Below, one piece after another: positions 1-10,242 of a stretch of 64,000 nucleotides of DNA. The position numbers were made by a program, and so were the translations under genes. The stretch is taken from the NCBI RefSeq assembly GCF_001584145.1, contig NZ_CP013232.1, positions 1,178,001 through 1,242,000 of the forward strand, given 5' to 3'. Positions within the stretch are counted from its first letter, which is position 1; each line of letters starts with the position of its first letter. The DNA is from Collimonas fungivorans. Lineage in GTDB: Bacteria; Pseudomonadota; Gammaproteobacteria; Burkholderiales; Burkholderiaceae_D. The notes under the pieces were generated by a model. That model was not told the DNA's origin. It saw only the letters and a list, made by a program, of their open reading frames with translations, and did not search any database.

Positions 1-2
1 AT

Positions 3-560
3 ACGCACGCGGTATTGCGTGCCCGCGAAGTAGCGGCAAAAGCGCTCGGCTACAGTGTCGAGGGCGTCGCCGATTTCAATATGCATCCTCTCGCCATGGC
101 GCCTGCTGACTCTCCTGCATGGCTGCCGGACGCGCCATACGCGGTTTTTTTTCACGGCACGGCGCGTGCTGCCAAGCAGTGGCCGAACAGCAGTTGGGTA
201 AGCATTGCGACGGTACTTGCCGAACGTGGGTTGCTGGTGCTGCTGCCCTGGGGCAGCGATGCCGAAAAGATCAATGCGGAACAGCTGGCGAGCCAGATGA
301 GCGATGCGCGTGTGTTGCCTAAATTGCCGCTGATGGAAGCGGTGTTGCTGGCACAGCGCGCCGCGCTGGTGATTGGCGTCGATACCGGCCTGACCCATAT
401 TGCCGCTGCCTTTAATCGTCCAACCATCGAGTTGTATTGCGATTCGCCCCGCTGGAAAACCGAAGGCAACTGGTCACCGCAAATCGTCAACCTGGGAGAA
501 CTCGGGGCACCGCCCACTGTGGAGCAAGTTGCGCAGGCAATTGGCCAGCTAGCGGCATAA
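3..560 (+). CDS. waaC: Lipopolysaccharide heptosyltransferase I, C-terminal part (5' truncated by window)
   Basis: The reading frame is open from the first complete codon of the window, so only about the last 185 residues are present and the true start lies upstream. WaaC (a GT9 enzyme) adds the first L-glycero-D-manno-heptose from ADP-heptose onto Kdo of the LPS inner core on the cytoplasmic face of the inner membrane. Visible family features are the segment FFHGTARAAKQWP, which starts the C-terminal nucleotide-sugar domain, and the motif VIGVDTGLTHIAAAF, whose D-T-G-L-x-H core contacts ADP-heptose in this family. It converges on the tRNA-Sec gene only 6 bp downstream. The paralogue WaaF cannot be fully excluded from a fragment, but the spacing of these motifs fits WaaC better. 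Confidence 0.85.
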   Translation, partial: THAVLRAREVAAKALGYSVEGVADFNMHPLAMAPADSPAWLPDAPYAVFFHGTARAAKQWPNSSWVSIATVLAERGLLVLLPWGSDAEKINAEQLASQMSDARVLPKLPLMEAVLLAQRAALVIGVDTGLTHIAAAFNRPTIELYCDSPRWKTEGNWSPQIVNLGELGAPPTVEQVAQAIGQLAA

Positions 561-566
561 GCTGAT

Positions 567-662
567 TGGCGGAAGGCAGCAGGAGTCGAACCTACCCGGG
601 AGCGACTGGCGCCCCCCACCGGGTTTGAAGCCCGGCCGCATCACCGGATACGTGTGCCTTCC
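567..662 (-). tRNA. selC: tRNA-Sec (UCA anticodon)
   Basis: On the minus strand the sequence folds as a selenocysteine tRNA. It has an extended 8-bp acceptor stem (GGAAGGCA at 655-662 pairing with TGCCTTCC), an anticodon stem-loop GGGCTTCAAACCC carrying UCA, a long GC-rich variable arm, and a T loop reading GGTTCGACTCC. A discriminator G and an encoded CCA (567-569) follow the acceptor stem. At 96 nt with CCA it has the unusually large size of bacterial tRNA-Sec. It lies 19 bp downstream of the selB stop on the same strand, so it is probably cotranscribed with selAB and the formate dehydrogenase genes. Confidence 0.97.
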
Positions 663-681
663 TTGGTTCTGGCGCTCTATC

Positions 682-2631
682 TTATCCTGATTCAGCACTT
701 CCATGCCATCCCGGCCAGGCGCCATCGCGCAATACATGCGCATCGCGTACCCGGCGCGTATAACCTATGCGGTCAAAAAATTCCAGGATCTGGATGGCGC
801 GCTTGCGTCCCAGTCCGGTGGCATCGCGCCAGCGCGCTGCGTTCACTCCGGCAGTTGCGCCAGTGTTTACTTCAGTTGCCAGGCCCGCCAGCAGCGCGGC
901 CAGCTCACGCACGCGATCATGGTGATAAAACAGATCGCGCTCAATTTGATATACGAGCCCCTGCTGCAGCAATTTACGCAGCAGCTGCCGTACCTGCTCC
1001 TCCGGAATCTTGTGCGCTTGCGCCAGCTCGCGTACCCAGGGCGGATCGAATCCAGCCGCTGCCAGCGCCGGCAGCAGTTGCTGCGCCAACACCTGTTCGC
1101 TGTCAGACAGCGACACCGCATGTTGCGGCAGATGCAGCCATGGTCCGCTGCGCTGGATCATCGCGTCGCTGGTGAGCGAGCCGATGACTGCCTGCCACAG
1201 TGCATTGTCCAGCGCCGGCAGCGCCATGCGCCGCAGGCGCGCTGCATCCACGCCCTGTTCGTCGGGGAAACGCGCATGAAAATCCGTGAGTGCGGTTACC
1301 GCCAGTGTTCTTAGGGACTGCCACTGGGCCGGCAGCATGACAAAATTATCTTGTTCTTGCGAATTGACCGCAATGGATTGCGCGCCTTCCGGCAATTGCA
1401 ACGCAGTGGCTGGCAATCCGCTGAGCTGCATCAGCATGGACAGGCGCATGCCGCCGGGCGAAGCGGCTTGCAGCAAGGCGCTGACGCCGGCCCCATCCAG
1501 CATCAGCTGCATGGCGTCGAGCCAGGCTTGGCGCTCCGGCGCACGGCGTTTGCGCGCCGGAGCAAGCGGATCCAGCACGTGGCCGCCGCCTATCGTCATG
1601 TTTGCCTGCGCATTGCGGACGATGAATCGATCGCCGGGAATGGCGCAGACAGGAGATTCGAATAGCAGCTGCACCCTGCTCCGACTGCCCGGCATCATCG
1701 TATTTCCGTCCAGTAGCGCGACCTGGGCGACTTGATGCAAGGTGCCCAGGTGCACGTGCAGCGGAGAACGGTTGCGCAGCAATACGCCGGCATGGGCCGA
1801 CAGCTGGAGTTCCACATCCATCCTGGTCGATGCGGTCATGGCGGACGGAGCAGCCAGCCAGTCGCCGCGTTTGATGGCATCCTTGTCGATGCCGGTCAGG
1901 TTGAGCGCGCAACGCTGCCCGGCGTGGCCGCTGGCGGCAGGGCGGTTTTGCACATGCAGGCTGCGCACCCGCACGGTATCGCCGGCCGGCATTAATGCGA
2001 GGTGATCGCCAAGCTGGACCTGGCCGGAGAAAACGGTTCCCGTCACCACGGTGCCGTGCCCGGCGAGGGTAAATACGCGATCGATGGCGAGCCTGAACAG
2101 GCCGTCATCGCGGCGCGGCGACATGTGCTGTGCGGCCTCATGCAAATGCTGCTGCAGGGCGGCGGTTCCGGCATCCTGCGCATGATGTGCCGCGACGGCA
2201 AAGACTGGCGCGTCGGCCAGTTTGGTGGCCGCCAGCAGTTCGCGAATTTCGCTGGTGACTTCTGTCATGCGTGCAGCATCGGCGCGGTCGGTCTTGGTCA
2301 ATGCCACTGCACCGGTGCTGATGCCCAGCCATTGCAGGATTTCCAGATGCTCGCGAGTCTGCGGCATGACACCATCATCGGCGGCGATCACCAGCAGCGC
2401 GAAGTCGATGCCGGACGCGCCGGCCACCATCGTATGCACCAGGCGTTCGTGGCCGGGCACGTCGATAAATCCCAGCACCTCGCCGTTCGGCAGCGGGGTG
2501 TAGGCATAACCAAGCTCGATCGAAATGCCGCGGGCCTGCTCTTCCTTGAGGCGGTCGGTGTTGACACCGGTCAGCGCCTTGATGAGTGTAGTCTTGCCGT
2601 GATCGATATGCCCGGCGGTGCCGACGATCAT
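682..2631 (-). CDS. selB: Selenocysteine-specific elongation factor SelB
   Basis: SelB is the dedicated translation GTPase that carries Sec-tRNA to in-frame UGA codons by also binding the mRNA SECIS hairpin. The protein (649 aa) opens with [20 protein letters not shown], an EF-Tu-like G1 loop, followed by DVPGHE (G3) and TKTD (G4). EF-Tu-like beta-barrel domains follow, and the C-terminal half has the winged-helix repeats typical of SelB. The start at 2631 is preferred over longer versions because the G1 loop must be near the N-terminus and because this ATG overlaps the selA stop as ATGA (2628-2631), a sign of translational coupling. It stands just upstream of selC. Confidence 0.96.
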   Translation of the reverse strand: MIVGTAGHIDHGKTTLIKALTGVNTDRLKEEQARGISIELGYAYTPLPNGEVLGFIDVPGHERLVHTMVAGASGIDFALLVIAADDGVMPQTREHLEILQWLGISTGAVALTKTDRADAARMTEVTSEIRELLAATKLADAPVFAVAAHHAQDAGTAALQQHLHEAAQHMSPRRDDGLFRLAIDRVFTLAGHGTVVTGTVFSGQVQLGDHLALMPAGDTVRVRSLHVQNRPAASGHAGQRCALNLTGIDKDAIKRGDWLAAPSAMTASTRMDVELQLSAHAGVLLRNRSPLHVHLGTLHQVAQVALLDGNTMMPGSRSRVQLLFESPVCAIPGDRFIVRNAQANMTIGGGHVLDPLAPARKRRAPERQAWLDAMQLMLDGAGVSALLQAASPGGMRLSMLMQLSGLPATALQLPEGAQSIAVNSQEQDNFVMLPAQWQSLRTLAVTALTDFHARFPDEQGVDAARLRRMALPALDNALWQAVIGSLTSDAMIQRSGPWLHLPQHAVSLSDSEQVLAQQLLPALAAAGFDPPWVRELAQAHKIPEEQVRQLLRKLLQQGLVYQIERDLFYHHDRVRELAALLAGLATEVNTGATAGVNAARWRDATGLGRKRAIQILEFFDRIGYTRRVRDAHVLRDGAWPGWHGSAESG

Positions 2632-4085
2632 ATGGACAGGCCTTGCAGCTGCGTGCTGAACAGGGCTTCGTCCTGCTGCTCCAGGCAGCGGCAGTCCAGC
2701 CACAGCGCGTCGTTGGCAATCCGTCCTATGACTGGACGCGGCAGCTGGCGCAAGGCTTTCTCCAGCTTGTCGAGCGCGCGGCCGTGGCGCTTGCCGCCAT
2801 TGGCGGCATTCCCGGCACGAACCACCAGGCCGTGGCTAGGCAATTGATCGACGGGCAGGGCGCCGCTGCCGATCTGGCTGAACATGGCTTCGGCGGAGAC
2901 GGTATAGTGCGTTCCGAGTAAGCTTTGCAGCGCGGGCAGCAGGCGCTCGGCCTGCGCTTTGATCGACGGCTGGCTGCGGGTAAGCAGGCGCAGTGTCGTC
3001 AAGCGTTCCGCCAGGAATTCCGGAGCCAGGTATAGCCGCAGCACCGGTTCCAGCGCGGCCAGGGTGAGTTTGCCGACGCGCAGTGCGCGCTTCAGCGGAT
3101 TCTTCTTGATGCGGCGTATCAGGTCGGCGCGGCCGACGATGAGGCCGGCTTGCGGCCCGCCCAATAGCTTGTCGCCGCTGAAGGTGACCAGGTCGGCACC
3201 TTGGCGGATGGTTTCCCGCACCGTGGTTTCTCCGGGCAAACCCCATTGCGTCAGGTCCACCAGGGTGCCGCTGCCAAGGTCGACGGTCACAGGCAGCCCG
3301 TGCGGCTGCGCCAGTTCCGCCAGTGCGCTGACTTCCACGCTGCGGGTGAAGCCGCTGATGGCGTAATTGCTGCAATGGACTTTCATCAGCATCGCGCTGC
3401 GAGGCGTGATGGCGTTGGCGTAATCCGCCGGATGAGTGCGATTAGTAGTGCCGATTTCCACCAGCTTTGCACCTGCGCGCTGCATGATGTCGGGAATACG
3501 GAATGCGCCGCCAATCTCGACCAGCTCGCCGCGCGAAACGATGACTTCTTTTTTCTGCGCCAGTGCGTTGAGCATCAGCAGCACCGCGGCGGCGTTGTTG
3601 TTGACCACGGTGGCGGCTTCGGCGCCAGTCAGTTCGCACAGGACATCTTCAACCAGGCTGTCGCGGTCGCCGCGGCCGCCGGTTTCCAGGTCGAATTCGA
3701 GATTGCCGGGAGATGTCAGCGCGCTGACCACCGCCTGTACAGCTTCGTCCGGCAACAGGGCGCGGCCGAGATTGGTATGCAGCACAGTGCCGGTAAGGTT
3801 GAATAGTGCGCGCAGGTGCAGCCGGCTGGCAGCTGCCAGTTGTTTCTCAAGAATGTCGATCAGCTGCGATTCATCCACGTCTGCCGGCATCAGTTTGCCC
3901 GCGAGGGCATCGGCTCTCAGCTTGTCCAGGTGTTTGCGTAGCGCTGCAGCCAGCTGGGTACGGCCATACAGCGCAAGCAATGGCTTGATATCTGCCAGGT
4001 TCAAGACCCGGTCCACCGAGGGAATGTTGCTGGCAGAGGCTGTCGCAGCAGCTGCCGCCCCGGCCGGCGTGATTGCAGCAGCCAT
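2628..4085 (-). CDS. selA: L-seryl-tRNA(Sec) selenium transferase SelA
   Basis: SelA is the PLP-dependent enzyme that converts Ser-tRNA(Sec) to Sec-tRNA(Sec) using selenophosphate. The 485-aa product has the family length. The PLP lysine lies in [16 protein letters not shown] and the preceding glycine-rich fold-I features are intact ([13 protein letters not shown]). An alanine-rich N-terminal extension ([17 protein letters not shown]) precedes the conserved N-domain (PSVDRVLN). The stop overlaps the selB start by 4 bp, and the start ATG directly abuts the fdhE stop, indicating an operon. No selD (selenophosphate synthetase) gene is in the window. Confidence 0.96.
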   Translation of the reverse strand: MAAAITPAGAAAAATASASNIPSVDRVLNLADIKPLLALYGRTQLAAALRKHLDKLRADALAGKLMPADVDESQLIDILEKQLAAASRLHLRALFNLTGTVLHTNLGRALLPDEAVQAVVSALTSPGNLEFDLETGGRGDRDSLVEDVLCELTGAEAATVVNNNAAAVLLMLNALAQKKEVIVSRGELVEIGGAFRIPDIMQRAGAKLVEIGTTNRTHPADYANAITPRSAMLMKVHCSNYAISGFTRSVEVSALAELAQPHGLPVTVDLGSGTLVDLTQWGLPGETTVRETIRQGADLVTFSGDKLLGGPQAGLIVGRADLIRRIKKNPLKRALRVGKLTLAALEPVLRLYLAPEFLAERLTTLRLLTRSQPSIKAQAERLLPALQSLLGTHYTVSAEAMFSQIGSGALPVDQLPSHGLVVRAGNAANGGKRHGRALDKLEKALRQLPRPVIGRIANDALWLDCRCLEQQDEALFSTQLQGLSI

Positions 4086-5021
4086 TCAATTCTCCATGGA
4101 TTGCCAGAACAAGGGGTTGCCGCGCCGGCGTGCGTAAGTAGTTTCACCCATCAGCAGGTCCAGGGTTACGCTGGCCAGGTCATCGGCCAGCGGCTCGATA
4201 AAGGGATCTTTTTCCTGGTAGAAGATTTTAAGCCAGCTATGGCATTCGTCGCAGGTTTCCGCCTTGACGGCTGCCGGGCCACCTTCTATGACGTGATAAG
4301 CAATGCCTTTTGTGGAGTCGCAATGGCTGCACTTGATGCGCACCATATGCCATTCGGCGGCGCACATGCTGCATTGTAAATAACGATGCCCCTGCGACTG
4401 TCCATCCATCCGCACCACGCTGGCGACCGGCGGCGAGCCGCAGCATGGGCACAGGCCGGGTGTGTCGAGCAGCGGTACGTCGCGTTCGCTGAAACGGGTT
4501 ACAAGATCGCAGCACACGACTTGCAAGGCCGCGGTGTAGAACGGTGCAGTGGCCGGATCGACGATTTCAACGTTGCCGCGCAAAATGGCTTCGGCCTGGC
4601 TGTCGCGTTGGTTCGCGCTGCTTTGCTGGATGCGAGTTATCAATTGTGCTGCGGCTGCCGGGATGTTGCCGGTTGATGCGGTGTGCTCCAGCAATTGCGC
4701 CAGGACTGCTTGCCAGTGCGGGCTGTGCGCCTGGTCTGTGGCCAGGATCAGCGGCATTAAATGCGCGTTTGCGAGGTTGATGCTGGCCTGGTCCCGGGCA
4801 TGGTCATTCGGTTCGCCGGCCAGTTTGTCCAGGGCCAGTTGTTGCGCTTCCACCAGCACCGCCATCAGGCTCAGGTATTCGCCGATGGCGTTGCCGGCTG
4901 CAAGTTGCTTCAGGCGTCGTGCGCGATTGCCGAATACGCTTGCACGCTCCGGCAGGCGAATGCGTGGAATAGCGTTATGATCGAGTGCTTCAATTTCACC
5001 TGGTTCGAGAATGCGTTGCAA
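4086..5021 (-). CDS. fdhE: Formate dehydrogenase accessory protein FdhE
   Basis: FdhE is a cytoplasmic rubredoxin-like maturation factor needed for active respiratory formate dehydrogenase. Its zinc/iron-binding cysteine pairs are visible: CPCCGSPP, CSMC, CSHC and CDEC. A TTG start at 5021 gives 311 aa beginning MQRILEPGEIEALDHN, the usual family length and N-terminus. An AAAGGG Shine-Dalgarno-like sequence sits about 8 nt upstream. The frame stays open for another 165 codons upstream, but that part is not protein-like and overlaps fdoI, so it was trimmed. It lies between fdoI and selA in the same transcription direction. Confidence 0.93.
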   Translation of the reverse strand: MQRILEPGEIEALDHNAIPRIRLPERASVFGNRARRLKQLAAGNAIGEYLSLMAVLVEAQQLALDKLAGEPNDHARDQASINLANAHLMPLILATDQAHSPHWQAVLAQLLEHTASTGNIPAAAAQLITRIQQSSANQRDSQAEAILRGNVEIVDPATAPFYTAALQVVCCDLVTRFSERDVPLLDTPGLCPCCGSPPVASVVRMDGQSQGHRYLQCSMCAAEWHMVRIKCSHCDSTKGIAYHVIEGGPAAVKAETCDECHSWLKIFYQEKDPFIEPLADDLASVTLDLLMGETTYARRRGNPLFWQSMEN

Positions 5022-5044
5022 AGTAATCCCTTTATTTATTCCCG

Positions 5045-5686
5045 TTATTCGCCAGTCATTTTCCTGTACCACGCCGGGTGATGCTTGCGTGCCCAGGCGC
5101 GGCTGACCGTTCCGCGCGTCATGGCGGCTACCGTTCCCTTGATCCACAGCGCGGCGTAGATATGTACGACGATGCCGACGATAAGCAGGAAACCGCACAA
5201 CGCATGCAGCACAACTGCCGCCCGGATGACGAATATCGGGAACATCCAGGAGAACCAGGCGCGCCAGATGACGATGCCGGACAGCAGCAGGCCAATCATG
5301 CAGGCTATCATCATCCAGAATAACAGCTTCTGGCCGCCGTTGTAACGGCCCACCGGCGGCAGGTTTTCTTCGCGGTTGTTGACTACGTCGCGTATGCCTT
5401 TCAGCCAGGCGATGTCGTTTTTTTCGACCAGGTTGTGCCGCCAGAAACCCAGCGCCAATATCGCAAAGCAAAGGAACATCACCAGCCCGATGAATGGATG
5501 CAGGATCCGCGTCCATGGTCCGCCGCCGAGCACGAAGCTGAGCCAGAACATGGCTGGATGAAACAGCGCCAGCCCTGACAGCGCCAGTATGACAAACGTG
5601 ATGGCAACGATCCAGTGGTTGATGCGCTCCTTGGCGTTGTAGCGTTGGATCTTTTCTTCTTTTAGGTCTCGTTCAGAATTGTTCAT
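5045..5686 (-). CDS. fdoI: Formate dehydrogenase cytochrome b556 (gamma) subunit
   Basis: Membrane subunit (213 aa) that anchors formate dehydrogenase and passes electrons through two b hemes to quinone. It has about four transmembrane segments, with conserved histidines in [10 protein letters not shown] near the N-terminus, in LHPFIGL, and in the third and fourth helices ([17 protein letters not shown]). The ATG at 5686 is chosen because [20 protein letters not shown] matches the family start and because it overlaps the fdoH stop as ATGA (5683-5686). The 68 upstream in-frame codons belong to another frame of fdoH. Confidence 0.94.
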   Translation of the reverse strand: MNNSERDLKEEKIQRYNAKERINHWIVAITFVILALSGLALFHPAMFWLSFVLGGGPWTRILHPFIGLVMFLCFAILALGFWRHNLVEKNDIAWLKGIRDVVNNREENLPPVGRYNGGQKLLFWMMIACMIGLLLSGIVIWRAWFSWMFPIFVIRAAVVLHALCGFLLIVGIVVHIYAALWIKGTVAAMTRGTVSRAWARKHHPAWYRKMTGE

Positions 5687-6645
5687 GGTGGCGGATCCTG
5701 CGAGGTGACATTGCTGCCGTGCGGCGCTGGCAGTTGCGCGCCGCGCCGTGAGGCATCGGCTTCTTCCCGTTCCGCCGCCTCGTCTTCTGCCGAGACTTCG
5801 TTCGGTCCGACCTTGATATAGTGGAAAAATCCTGCCAGCGCGGTCAGGGCGATGCCCGCCAGCGCCAGCGGCTTGGCGGCGCCTTTCCACAAGCCCACCA
5901 GCGGGCTGATGCGCGGATTGTCCGGCAAACCGTGATAGAGCGATGGTTTGTCGGCGTGGTGCAGCACATACATGACATGGGTGCCGCCCACGCCTGGCGG
6001 ATCATACAGCCCGGCCTTGTCGAAACCGCGTTCCTTGAGGTCGACAATACGTTCGGCGGCGTGCTCCTTCATGTCTTCCTTGGTGCCGAACACGATGGCG
6101 CCGGTAGGACAGGTCTTGACGCAGGCCGGTTCCTGGCCGACCGCCACGCGGTCCGAGCACAGCGTGCATTTGTAGGCCTTGTTGTCTTTCTTCGAAATAC
6201 GCGGCACGTCAAACGGGCAACCGGTTACGCAATAGCCGCAGCCGATGCAGTTTTCTTCATGAAAATCGACAATGCCGTTGTTGTACTGGACGATGGCGCC
6301 GGGCGAAGGACAAGCCTTGAGGCAACCCGGGTCTTCGCAGTGCATGCAGCCGTCCTTGCGGATCAGCCATTCAAGATTGCCGTCCGGGTTTTCATATTCC
6401 GAGAAACGCATGACGGTCCAGGAATGCTCCGTCATGTCGGGCGGATTGTCCAGCACACCGACATTGACGCCGACCTCGTCGCGCAGGTCGTTCCACTCCA
6501 TGCAGGCGGTCTGGCAGGCCTTGCAGCCTATGCACTTGGTGACGTCGATCAGCTTGGCGACGGTGCCCGTCACCGGCTCGCGCACGCCGGGTGGCGGCGT
6601 GGTGGTGGCGGATACCCGTTTTATATCTAATGATTGCAGTGCCAT
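5683..6645 (-). CDS. fdoH: Formate dehydrogenase iron-sulfur (beta) subunit
   Basis: Electron-transfer subunit of the periplasm-facing respiratory formate dehydrogenase (320 aa). Four ferredoxin-type cysteine clusters are visible: [41 protein letters not shown] and CTLCSDR...CVKTCP. A single C-terminal transmembrane helix ([17 protein letters not shown]) anchors it, as in E. coli FdnH/FdoH. The C-terminus is acidic and then Pro-rich. The start lies 8 bp downstream of the fdoG stop, and the stop overlaps fdoI. Confidence 0.96.
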   Translation of the reverse strand: MALQSLDIKRVSATTTPPPGVREPVTGTVAKLIDVTKCIGCKACQTACMEWNDLRDEVGVNVGVLDNPPDMTEHSWTVMRFSEYENPDGNLEWLIRKDGCMHCEDPGCLKACPSPGAIVQYNNGIVDFHEENCIGCGYCVTGCPFDVPRISKKDNKAYKCTLCSDRVAVGQEPACVKTCPTGAIVFGTKEDMKEHAAERIVDLKERGFDKAGLYDPPGVGGTHVMYVLHHADKPSLYHGLPDNPRISPLVGLWKGAAKPLALAGIALTALAGFFHYIKVGPNEVSAEDEAAEREEADASRRGAQLPAPHGSNVTSQDPPP

Positions 6646-6653
6646 GGCTTCTC

Positions 6654-9600
6654 CTATGCTTTCTCGACCTTGACCAGGAACGACTTGAATTCCGGTGTTT
6701 GCGAATTGCCGTCCCCCACGCCAGGCGTCAGCGTGTTGGCAAGGTAGCCCGGTTTCGCCACGCCCTTGAAACCCCAGTGGATCGGGATGCCGACGTGGTG
6801 CACAGGTTTACCTTCAATCATCATTTTCTTGATGCGTTTCGTCACCACCGCGACGGCGACGATATGACCGCGCTTGGAGCTGACCCTGACACGCTCGCCG
6901 GCGACCACGCCGACTTCCTTCGCCAGCTCTTCGCCGATTTCCACAAACTGCTCAGGCTGCAGGATGGCGTTGAGGCGCGCGTGTTTGGTCCAGTAATGAA
7001 AATGCTCGGTGAGCCGGTAGGTGGTGCCGACATGCGGGAAGGCATCGGCTTTGCCGAACATCGCGCGGTCATCAGGAAACACCCGCGCGCCCGGGTTGCT
7101 GGTCGCCGCCGGATTCTTGGGAAACAGCGGGTTATAGCCGACCGGCGTTTCGAACGGCTCGTAATGCACCGGGAACGGCCCTTCGGCCATGCCGGCGCGG
7201 GCAAAGAAGCGCGCCACGCCTTCCGGGTTCATGATGAACGGCCCCATGCCGCCGGCGGGGGCTTCATCCACCTTGAAATCGGGGACGTCGACGCCGCCCC
7301 ATTTCTGACCGTTCCAGCCGATCAGCTTGCGTGTGGCATCGAACGGCTTGCCGCTGATATCGCATGAGGCGCGGTTGTACAGGATGCGGCGGTTGGCCGG
7401 CCACGCCCACGACCAGTTCAAGGTCTGGCCGATGCCGGTCGGATCGGAGTTGTCGCGGCGCGCCATCTGGTTGCCGGTCTCGGTCCAGCAGCCGGCGAAA
7501 ATCCAGCAGCCGCAGGCCGTGCTGCCATCGTCGCGCAGTTCGGAAAAACCGGCCACCTGTTCGTTTTTCTTGCGCACGATCTTGCTCGCATCCTTGGGAT
7601 CGGCCAGGTCGCTCAGTGCTCGGCCGTTGTATTCCTTGGCCAGCTCGTCCGCGGTCGGGCTCTCCGGATTGGCGTAGGGCCAGGCCAGGTTGACGATAGG
7701 ATCCGGATATTTTCCGCCGTCCTTGACATACATCTTGCGGATCTTCAGGAACAGCTCCGACATGATCTCCAGGTCGCTGCGCGCTTCGCCCGGAGCATCG
7801 GCGCCTTTCCAGTGCCATTGCAGCCAGCGGCCGGAGTTGACCAGCGAACCGTCTTCTTCGGCGAAGCAGGTGGTCGGCAGGCGGAACACCTCGGTCTGGA
7901 TCTGGCTCGGGTCGACGTCGTTGAACTCGCCGTAGTTCTTCCAGAACTCGGAAGTCTCGGTGGCCAGCGGATCCATGACGACCAGGAACTTCAGCTTGGC
8001 CAGGCTGGCGCCGATCTTGCCCTTGTCCGGCGCCGCCGCCAGCGGATTGAAACCCTGCGCGATATAACCGTTGACCTTGCCTTGTTTCATCAGCTCGAAC
8101 ACCTGCAGCATGTCGTACGGCTTGTCCAGCTTGGGCAGGTAATCAAAGGCCCAGTTGTTGTCGGCCGTGGCGGCGTCGCCCCACCATGATTTCATCAGGC
8201 TGACGTGGAATTTCCCATAGTTCTGCCAGTAGCTCAGCTGGTTCGGGCGCAGCGGTTTGCTGGCGCGCGCGGCGATGTACTTGCCGTAGTCCTGTTCGGA
8301 TTCCGAGGGCAGCGTCATGTAGCCCGGCAGCAGGTTGGTCATCAGCCCCAGGTCGGTCAGGCCCTGGATGTTCGAGTGCCCGCGCAGCGCATTCATGCCA
8401 CCGCCGGCAATGCCGATATTCCCGAGCAGTAGTTGCACCATGGCGCCGGTGCGGATGATTTGCGAACCGATCGAATGCTGGGTCCAGCCGAGTGCGTACA
8501 AGACTGTGCCGGCGCGCGTCGGCGATGCGGTCGATGCCAGCATTTCGCATACCTTCAGGAATTTTTCCCTGGGTGTGCCGCAGACGCTTTCCACCATTTC
8601 CGGCGTGTAGCGCTCGTAATGCTTTTTCATCAGGTTGAAAACGCAGCGCGGATGGGCCAGGGTCCGGTCGGTCTTTACAAAACCGTCGTCGCCCAGCTCG
8701 TAATCCCAGGTGGTCTTGCTGTAATTATGCTTGTCCGCGTTGTAGCCCGAGAAAATGCCGTCTTCGAAAGTAAAGTCTTCGCGCACGATGAACGTGAAGT
8801 CGGTGTAGTTCTTGACGTACTCATGCTGGATCTGGTCTTTTTCCAGCAGGTAGCGGATCACTCCGCCGAGGAAAATGATATCCGTGCCGGTGCGGATCGG
8901 CGCGTAGAAATCCGCCACCGAGGCCGAACGCGTGAAACGCGGATCAACCACGATCAGCTTCGCCTTGTTATGCGCCTTGGCTTCCGTCACCCATTTAAAA
9001 CCGCAGGGATGAGCTTCGGCTGCATTGCCGCCCATGATAAGTATTACATCCGCATTCTTGATGTCGACCCAATGATTCGTCATCGCTCCACGGCCAAACG
9101 TCGGGGCAAGACCTGCCACCGTCGGACCGTGTCAGACACGCGCCTGGTTATCGAACGCCAGCAGCCCGAGGCTGCGCATGGTTTTATGCGTCAGGTAGCC
9201 AACTTCGTTGCTGCTGGCCGATGCCGCCAGCATGCCCGTAGTCAGCCAGCGGTTGACGGTCAGGCCCTGCGGCGTCTTTTCGACAAAATTGGCGTCGCGG
9301 TCCTGTTTCATCAGGGTTGCAATGCGGTTCAAGGCGTCATCCCATGACATCCGTTTCCATTCCTTGGAGCCGGGCGCCCGGTATTCGGGATATTGCAGGC
9401 GGTTGGGACTGTGGATGAAATCGAGCAGCGCCGCGCCTTTGGGGCAGAGCGTGCCGCGGTTGACCGGATGGTCGGGATCGCCCTCGATGTGGATGATGCT
9501 GGCCTTGGCATTTTTTGCGCCATCGCCAAGGCTGTACATCAGGACGCCGCAGCTGACCGAGCAGTAGGGGCAGGTGTTGCGGGTTTCGGTAGTGCGCGCC

Positions 9601-9722
9601 AGTTTATAGCTGCGTACCTCCGCCAATGCCGGCGCCGGCGAAAATCCCATCAGCGCCAGGCTCGAACCTGCCAGGGTAGCGCCAGTCGTTTTAAGGAACT
9701 GGCGTCTTGACATGTGAACCAT
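6654..9722 (-). CDS. fdoG: Formate dehydrogenase-N/O major subunit, selenoprotein with in-frame TGA (Sec197)
   Basis: Catalytic alpha subunit (1022 aa when read through) of a bis-MGD molybdenum/tungsten formate dehydrogenase. The frame from 9722 runs 196 codons to a TGA at 9132-9134 and then continues open to 6654. The sequence around it, [19 protein letters not shown], is the selenocysteine site of FdnG/FdoG. A Tat signal ([20 protein letters not shown]) starts the protein, followed by a 4Fe-4S motif (CPYCSVSCG...LCPKG). AGAGAGG lies 7 nt before the ATG at 9722, supporting that start. Simple ORF callers split this gene into 9132-9722 and 6654-9119. It leads the fdoGHI-fdhE-selAB-selC block. 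Confidence 0.96.
9095..9134 (-). promoter_or_regulatory. SECIS element for fdoG selenocysteine insertion
   Basis: Immediately 3' of the TGA at 9132-9134 the minus strand can form a hairpin: GGCA at 9114-9117 pairs with TGCC around loop GGTCT (9109-9113). A bulged T at 9118 and a flanking GG/CC pair extend the stem. The GGTCT loop and bulged U are the features that E. coli SelB recognises in fdhF and fdnG SECIS elements. Base pairing was worked out by eye. Confidence 0.85.
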
Positions 9723-10242
9723 GGGTAGACCTCTCTTTGTGCATTAATGCCAAATCGCGTCGGAGCATGCCGTTTTATTATAGGATGGATTATTGTTTGC
9801 CAACAGCGGGAAATGTATTCGTCCGGTTGGCATGGTGAATCGACCTAATTCAATTTGGCAAGGCGTCCAATTTGTTGCTAATTTTATAATTATAAGAGGA
9901 TTTCAGAATTCCATCTGGAAGATGGTTATTTCCGAACCACGGCCACCAGATTTAGAGATGGCTGCACATCTGGCGCAATTGTGATGTGCGATTCATCAAA
10001 ACTGAATTGTTGCGACGGGCCAGATGACTGGTATTTACTTCTTAACGCATGGAGCACGTTCAACAGCTTCACTCTCAAGAACCTTGGTATGAAAGATAGG
10101 TGAAGGGGAGTGTTATCCATTTCACTGTTTTTCTCAGGTTTTAATCGGGACTATTTTAGTTTTTGAGGGATTCCAAGGCCGGCATTTTTTCTTCGCACCA
10201 AACAATCTTACGCCTTGTAAGTATTTTGCAAGGCGTCTGCGT
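9723..10242. other. Intergenic region upstream of fdoG, no convincing gene
   Basis: About 520 bp between fdoG and the glycan island. It becomes markedly AT-rich beyond about 9850 and should hold the fdoG promoter near 9723-9850. Short frames at 9793-9984 (+) and 9926-10120 (-) show no recognisable motif or ribosome site. They may be remnants of decayed genes at the edge of the island. I see no tRNA, repeat array or clear terminator here. Confidence 0.5.

Noticed and set aside
5022..5516. N-terminal 165-codon extension of fdhE
   Set aside because: It overlaps fdoI in another frame, and family similarity starts at the TTG at 5021 with a good ribosome site.
6654..9722. fdoG as two genes or as a nonsense pseudogene
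   Set aside because: The TGA sits exactly at the known Sec site, is followed by a SECIS hairpin and lies in an operon with selA, selB and selC.
9926..10120. 64-aa minus-strand ORF in the fdoG upstream gap
   Set aside because: No recognisable motif, no clear ribosome site and AT-rich intergenic setting; probably chance or a remnant.
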